Of a DNA stretch of 8,597 bases, positions 4,737 to 8,597 are shown in pieces. The stretch comes from CAYLHF01 sp964383365. GTDB taxonomy: Bacteria; Bacteroidota; Rhodothermia; Rhodothermales; UBA10348. The position numbers were made by a program, and so were the translations under genes. The notes under the pieces were generated by a model. The model had not been told where the DNA came from. It was given only the letters and a program-made list of their open reading frames with translations, and did no database searches. Position 1 is the first letter of the stretch. Every line of letters starts with the position of its first letter. Where the stretch lies: NCBI GenBank assembly GCA_964383365.1, contig CAYLHF010000068.1, forward strand, positions 1 to 8,597. Direction: 5' to 3'.

Positions 4737-7700
4737 ATGAGAATTTTTAATTTCCAATTAAGGAAGACCCTCATCGCATCTGCCCTTCTGGGTGGTACGA
4801 TCTTCACGCTTACCCTTTTTTATTCGCCCATATCGCGGGTCGAACCAGACTCCCTCCAAGTTGTCACAGAAAGTCGAAAGGGCGGACATGTTGCCGAGGT
4901 GAAACGCAAGATGGAGCGTGATGCGTATTTCAACAAAATCTATCAGGATCCGGCCACCGGCCAGATTCCGGCCGGTATCCGCTCTCGCGAACTCGCCTTC
5001 GCCAGAACTCTTCCGAAAGAAGAGGATTTTCTTGGTAAAACAGATGCTCAATCCTTTGACTGGAAGGAAGCCGGTCCCACGGACGTAGGTGGCCGGACCA
5101 GAGCCATTGTCATCGACGTAACCAGTTCATCCACCCTTGTGGCTGGTGGCGCGTCCGGTGGGATCTGGAAGTCAATCGACTCGGGCGCCAGTTGGAAATT
5201 GGTGAGTGAGAACCATCTTTCCATTACCGACATCGCACAGGATACCCGCTCCGGTCAGACGGATACGTGGTATGCCATAACGGGCGAAAGCCGAAATTCG
5301 TTTAACGACAATGGTGGTTCGCAAACGGCGAATCTCTTCGGAACCGGGATCTACAAATCTACAGATGGAGCGGAATCGTGGACTCGGATTCAGTCGGGAG
5401 GAAATCCGACCAAATGGGATACGTCGTTTGACTTCATGTCCAGGATCATCGTAAGTCCGACCACGGGAACGGTGTTTTATGTAGAAAACTCAGATGGTCT
5501 ATTTCGGTCTACCGATGGAGGCGCAACATTCAGTCTCTCTCAGGGGACGGCGTTCGAACACAACTGGGGGGATATCGCATCCGATTCCAATGGAAATCTC
5601 TTACTCGTCCTCGACGGTAACCCCGCCAACGCATCGACTGTAGGCGTATTTCGATCGACGGACGATGGTGTATCGTGGTCGCCAATCCATGCCAATGGTG
5701 GGACCACGTTTCCGAGTCCATTCGACCAGGAAATCAGTCGGCCTCTGATTGCTCTCGCGCCGAGCAACCCGGATGTAGCGTATATACTGGTATATATGGG
5801 GGCCAAGAAGGCAGTCACGGGTGGAAATATCGATGACTTACGCTTTCTCAAATTGACCATATCGACGGCAACATATGAGGATCGTTCGGCCAATATTCCA
5901 GTGTTTCTCGACGGGCAGGGTGTAATTAATAACGGTACGTTTGATACCCAGCAGGCCTACAATATGACCATGGCCGTCCACCCGACAGATGAGAACCATG
6001 TGATAATGGGTGGAACCACGCTCTTCCGGTCCCGAGACGGGTTTGCCACCGTACCGTCGGATGCAAGTGACAACTGGATTGGTGGATATGCGACCGTTGA
6101 CAACAACTCGTCTTATGCCAATAGTCACCCTGATAATCATGAGTTGACGTTTGAAACCACCGCTCCTTTCCGCCTCTACAATGGGCACGACGGGGGGATC
6201 AGCGTGGCAGACGACGTGACGCCCAATGGACCTGTTACGTGGAGATCACTGAATAATGGGTATAATGTTACCCAGTTCTTTCATGTATCTATCGCCCGAG
6301 CAGCCGGTGACAATCGGATTGCCGGTGGTACGCAAGATAACGGTAGTCCGTTTTTCCGATGGGACGGAACTTCGGCCTCTGCGTCGACGGACGTTACCAC
6401 AGGTGATGGCGGATTTGCTTATATCGGCTCCGCCGGTCTGTATGCATCGTCCCAGAATGGCTTTTTGATGGCGTATTCGATCGCTCCGGGTGCTACTCCG
6501 GTATTTGGAGACGCCCCGGGTATTGCTCCATGCTCGAAGTGTGGTGCGACGTTCGTCAACCCGGCGGCGGTGAATCCGAATAACGAGGACATTGTATTTT
6601 ATCCGGCTGGCGACAAGCTGTATCGAAGCGATTCAGATGGAAATTGGACTCAGCTGTCCAGTCTGGATCTTCCAGCCGGATACGGATTCAGCGCTCTATC
6701 GATGTCGACGTCTCCTGCGAACGTACTGTACTATGCAGGGTACTCCCAGGCAGGAGCTCCGAAGGTTTTTCGCCTCGATAACGCGGATACGGCGACTACC
6801 GGTGCGCTGGATCGCTCTCCGTCCGCGGCGGCGGCCAATTCATACATTTTGTCCATCGGGGTTAATCCTTCCGATGCCGATGAAATCATGGTTGTCATTT
6901 CGAATTTCAGTGTCGTAAGTCTCTTTCACTCGACGGATGGAGGACAAACGTATACCGATGTCGAGGGGAATCTGGCCGGAAGTAGTGACGATGGACCTTC
7001 TGTAAGAGCAGCGACGATTCTACCATTTGGAGGAGAAAAAACATTTCTTGTCGCTACGAGCGTCGGCGTGTTTTCTTCTCCCGCGATGAGTGGATCGTCC
7101 ACGGTCTGGACGCAGATGGCATCGAGCGTTATGGGTAATACGGCGACGGCGTGGATCGACTCTCGTCCATCCGATGGTCGCGTGGCTATCGCCACTCACG
7201 GTAGGGGAATTTTTGTCGGGACTCCGTCAGCCGGAGCCGTCAATTCTGCCCCGGTTGCATCCGACGTGACCATCACGACGAATGAAGACACGGCGGGCAG
7301 CACGACGCTGACTATTACAGATGCCGACAATGATAATGTCACGGTTTCTATTGTGACCAACCCGACGTACGGATCAGTCGCGTTGAGCGGGACGGATGTA
7401 ACGTATACTCCGAATGCCAATTACAATGGTGCGGACTCGTTTACGTACAAGGCTAATGACGGTACGGTAGATTCCAATACGGCAACGGTGACGCTGGCCG
7501 TTACATCGGTAAACGATGCACCTTCCTTCACGGCCGGTGGAAATCAGTCGGTCGGGAAAAATGCGGGGGCCCAGAGCGTATCAGGGTGGGCGACGGCGAT
7601 CAGTGCCGGTCCGGCGAATGAATCAGGTCAGGTGCTTACGTTCACTTTGACAACGGCAGAGTCTGCGCTCTTTTCCGCGGGCCCGTCCGTGTCTAGTGAC

Positions 7701-8495
7701 GGGACTCTGACGTATACACCGGCAACGGATGCGGTGGGTACAGCAACAGTATCCGCGACCCTGAGTGATGACGGTGGTACGGCGGGGGGAGGAGCAGACG
7801 CTTCTGCGGCTGCCTCGTTTACCATTGAACTCGTGGAAACGGTTCAGACGATTACGGGTGCAGTGTCCTTCACGGTCGATATGAATCGGGAATTACGACT
7901 CGGAGCAATAACTGCTTCTGATCTGGTCGGAGTCCGGGGAGACACAGACCCGTTGTCCTGGAATACATCGATTGCCCTGTCCGATTCCGACGGTGACGGA
8001 GTCTATACAGGAACCGTTTCGTTTACTCAGGCTGATCAGACAGCAATCGAATACAAGTTCGTCTCGGAAGTGGGAGGAACGACGAACTTCGAGGACAACG
8101 TCGGAAATGGAAATCTGGGAAACCGGACGTTTACGTTTGGAGGCGATCAGGATCTGGGATCAGCCTTCTGGAATAATGTGTCTGGTGTTGCACGTGAAGA
8201 GGAGGGAGAGCTTCCTACGGAGTTCAAACTCCACGGTGCATATCCCAATCCATTCAATCCGACGACGACGCTCCAGTTCGATCTTCCAGCAACAGCGGCT
8301 GTGCGCGTTCAGGTGTCCGATATGCTCGGTCGTTCCGTCTTGAGTGTGCCAGTTCAGTCGCTGTCGGCTGGAAATGGACGCTCGATCCGTCTGGATGCGA
8401 GTAGACTCACATCCGGTACGTATATCTATCGCGTGATTGCGGAAATGCAGGATAGGACATCGGTTCAAACCGGAACGTTTGTTCTCCTGAAGTAA
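4737..8495 (+). CDS. Large T9SS-secreted BNR/sortilin-like beta-propeller protein with Ig-like and starch-binding-like domains
   Basis: A 1252-residue modular exported protein. Residues 1-32 are a basic-then-hydrophobic signal. Residues about 110-828 form a propeller region (roughly the size of two seven-bladed propellers), with Asp-box motifs SIDSGASW (146), STDGAESW (208), STDGGATF (258), STDDGVSW (307), SRDGFAT (432), a weaker SDSDGNW (631) and STDGGQTY (732). Family landmarks GPTDVGGRTRAIVID (113-127), YNGHDGGIS (481), GTQDNGS (531) and closing THGRGIFVG (820-828) are present. Residues 837-927 are a cadherin-like/Ig repeat (NSAPVASD ... YNGADSFTYKANDGT ... NDAP), and 928-1033 a second Ig-like repeat of the NDAPSFTAGGNQSV type. 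Residues 1040-1148 resemble a starch-binding/CBM20-like Ig domain, with a Ca-loop-like DSDGDGVY. Residues 1160-1252 are the T9SS type A sorting domain (PNPFNP 1170, DMLGR 1195, SGTYIYRV 1226), so the protein is exported across the outer membrane. It is probably adhesive or glycan-binding; no catalytic site is evident. No Shine-Dalgarno is seen; the ATG directly precedes the signal. Confidence 0.85.
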   Translation: MRIFNFQLRKTLIASALLGGTIFTLTLFYSPISRVEPDSLQVVTESRKGGHVAEVKRKMERDAYFNKIYQDPATGQIPAGIRSRELAFARTLPKEEDFLGKTDAQSFDWKEAGPTDVGGRTRAIVIDVTSSSTLVAGGASGGIWKSIDSGASWKLVSENHLSITDIAQDTRSGQTDTWYAITGESRNSFNDNGGSQTANLFGTGIYKSTDGAESWTRIQSGGNPTKWDTSFDFMSRIIVSPTTGTVFYVENSDGLFRSTDGGATFSLSQGTAFEHNWGDIASDSNGNLLLVLDGNPANASTVGVFRSTDDGVSWSPIHANGGTTFPSPFDQEISRPLIALAPSNPDVAYILVYMGAKKAVTGGNIDDLRFLKLTISTATYEDRSANIPVFLDGQGVINNGTFDTQQAYNMTMAVHPTDENHVIMGGTTLFRSRDGFATVPSDASDNWIGGYATVDNNSSYANSHPDNHELTFETTAPFRLYNGHDGGISVADDVTPNGPVTWRSLNNGYNVTQFFHVSIARAAGDNRIAGGTQDNGSPFFRWDGTSASASTDVTTGDGGFAYIGSAGLYASSQNGFLMAYSIAPGATPVFGDAPGIAPCSKCGATFVNPAAVNPNNEDIVFYPAGDKLYRSDSDGNWTQLSSLDLPAGYGFSALSMSTSPANVLYYAGYSQAGAPKVFRLDNADTATTGALDRSPSAAAANSYILSIGVNPSDADEIMVVISNFSVVSLFHSTDGGQTYTDVEGNLAGSSDDGPSVRAATILPFGGEKTFLVATSVGVFSSPAMSGSSTVWTQMASSVMGNTATAWIDSRPSDGRVAIATHGRGIFVGTPSAGAVNSAPVASDVTITTNEDTAGSTTLTITDADNDNVTVSIVTNPTYGSVALSGTDVTYTPNANYNGADSFTYKANDGTVDSNTATVTLAVTSVNDAPSFTAGGNQSVGKNAGAQSVSGWATAISAGPANESGQVLTFTLTTAESALFSAGPSVSSDGTLTYTPATDAVGTATVSATLSDDGGTAGGGADASAAASFTIELVETVQTITGAVSFTVDMNRELRLGAITASDLVGVRGDTDPLSWNTSIALSDSDGDGVYTGTVSFTQADQTAIEYKFVSEVGGTTNFEDNVGNGNLGNRTFTFGGDQDLGSAFWNNVSGVAREEEGELPTEFKLHGAYPNPFNPTTTLQFDLPATAAVRVQVSDMLGRSVLSVPVQSLSAGNGRSIRLDASRLTSGTYIYRVIAEMQDRTSVQTGTFVLLK

Positions 8496-8521
8496 ACCTG
8501 TCAAGATTCATTGCTACGAAC

Positions 8522-8558
8522 GATGAGGGGGGCGTGCCGCAGGCACGCCCCCCTCATC
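8522..8558 (+). terminator. Strong GC-rich hairpin after the T9SS cargo gene
   Basis: Two 17-base arms (8522-8538 and 8542-8558), exact reverse complements, enclose a GCA loop. The core is a run of six G pairing with six C plus CGTGCC/GGCACG. It begins 27 bases after the stop of the large gene, the right place for a terminator, but what follows is ATGTAGTG with no T run on either strand. It may terminate transcription inefficiently, protect the mRNA 3' end, or be one copy of a dispersed palindromic element. The hairpin is certain; the function is inferred. Confidence 0.6.
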
Positions 8559-8597
8559 ATGTAGTGTCAGAATCATTCTTCGTGCGCACCTCTGACG

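Noticed and set aside
4947..4980. GGATCCGGCC ... GGCCGGTATCC near-palindrome
   Set aside because: It lies inside the coding sequence of the large protein, in a linker encoding DPATGQIPAGIRS. The repeated CCGG is explained by codon choice for Pro/Ala/Gly.
5160..6960. Short recurring DNA strings around TCxACxGATGGxG
   Set aside because: They are the codons of the Asp-box repeats (S-T-D-G-G) in the propeller, not an independent DNA repeat or CRISPR-like array.
8566..8596. GTCAGA ... TCTGAC inverted repeat at the right edge of the window
   Set aside because: It is six bases per arm and separated by 19 bases, with the window ending at once, so there is too little to call an element or attachment site.

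Overview
The window looks like a chromosomal segment from an FCB-group bacterium, most likely of the Rhodothermota/Balneolota/Bacteroidota type. The main reason is the 1252-residue protein at the right end, which closes with a type IX secretion (T9SS) C-terminal sorting domain of the 'YPNPFNP ... DMLGR ... SGTYIYRV' type. Most starts also lack a good Shine-Dalgarno sequence, which is common in that group; doxX is the exception. No mobile element, tRNA, rRNA or CRISPR array was found.

Layout from left to right. (1) A small minus-strand DoxX-family membrane protein (53-439) is followed by a 241-bp divergent intergenic region that carries a perfect 22-bp palindrome, a probable operator. (2) A compact plus-strand cluster (681-3781) holds two tandem, diverged DUF3179 proteins and an outer-membrane beta-barrel protein. 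The first DUF3179 protein has an ordinary signal peptide and the second is a lipoprotein; the barrel start overlaps the preceding stop by one base. (3) A 417-bp gap holds a small intrinsic terminator, a candidate sigma-70-like promoter and no convincing gene. (4) A short unrecognised lipoprotein (4199-4669) is followed after 67 bp by (5) a very large secreted protein (4737-8495): a BNR/sortilin-like beta-propeller region, two Ig/cadherin-like domains, a starch-binding-like domain and the T9SS tail. A strong GC-rich hairpin lies just after its stop.

All six proteins other than DoxX appear to be exported, so the window is an envelope/secretion neighbourhood. The 681-3781 cluster reads as one transcription unit placing a soluble DUF3179 protein, a membrane-anchored DUF3179 lipoprotein and a barrel in the same compartment. 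This is the best candidate here for a poorly characterised system, though its biochemical role cannot be read from sequence. The window shows no sign of a defence system, biosynthetic cluster or other dramatic novelty.
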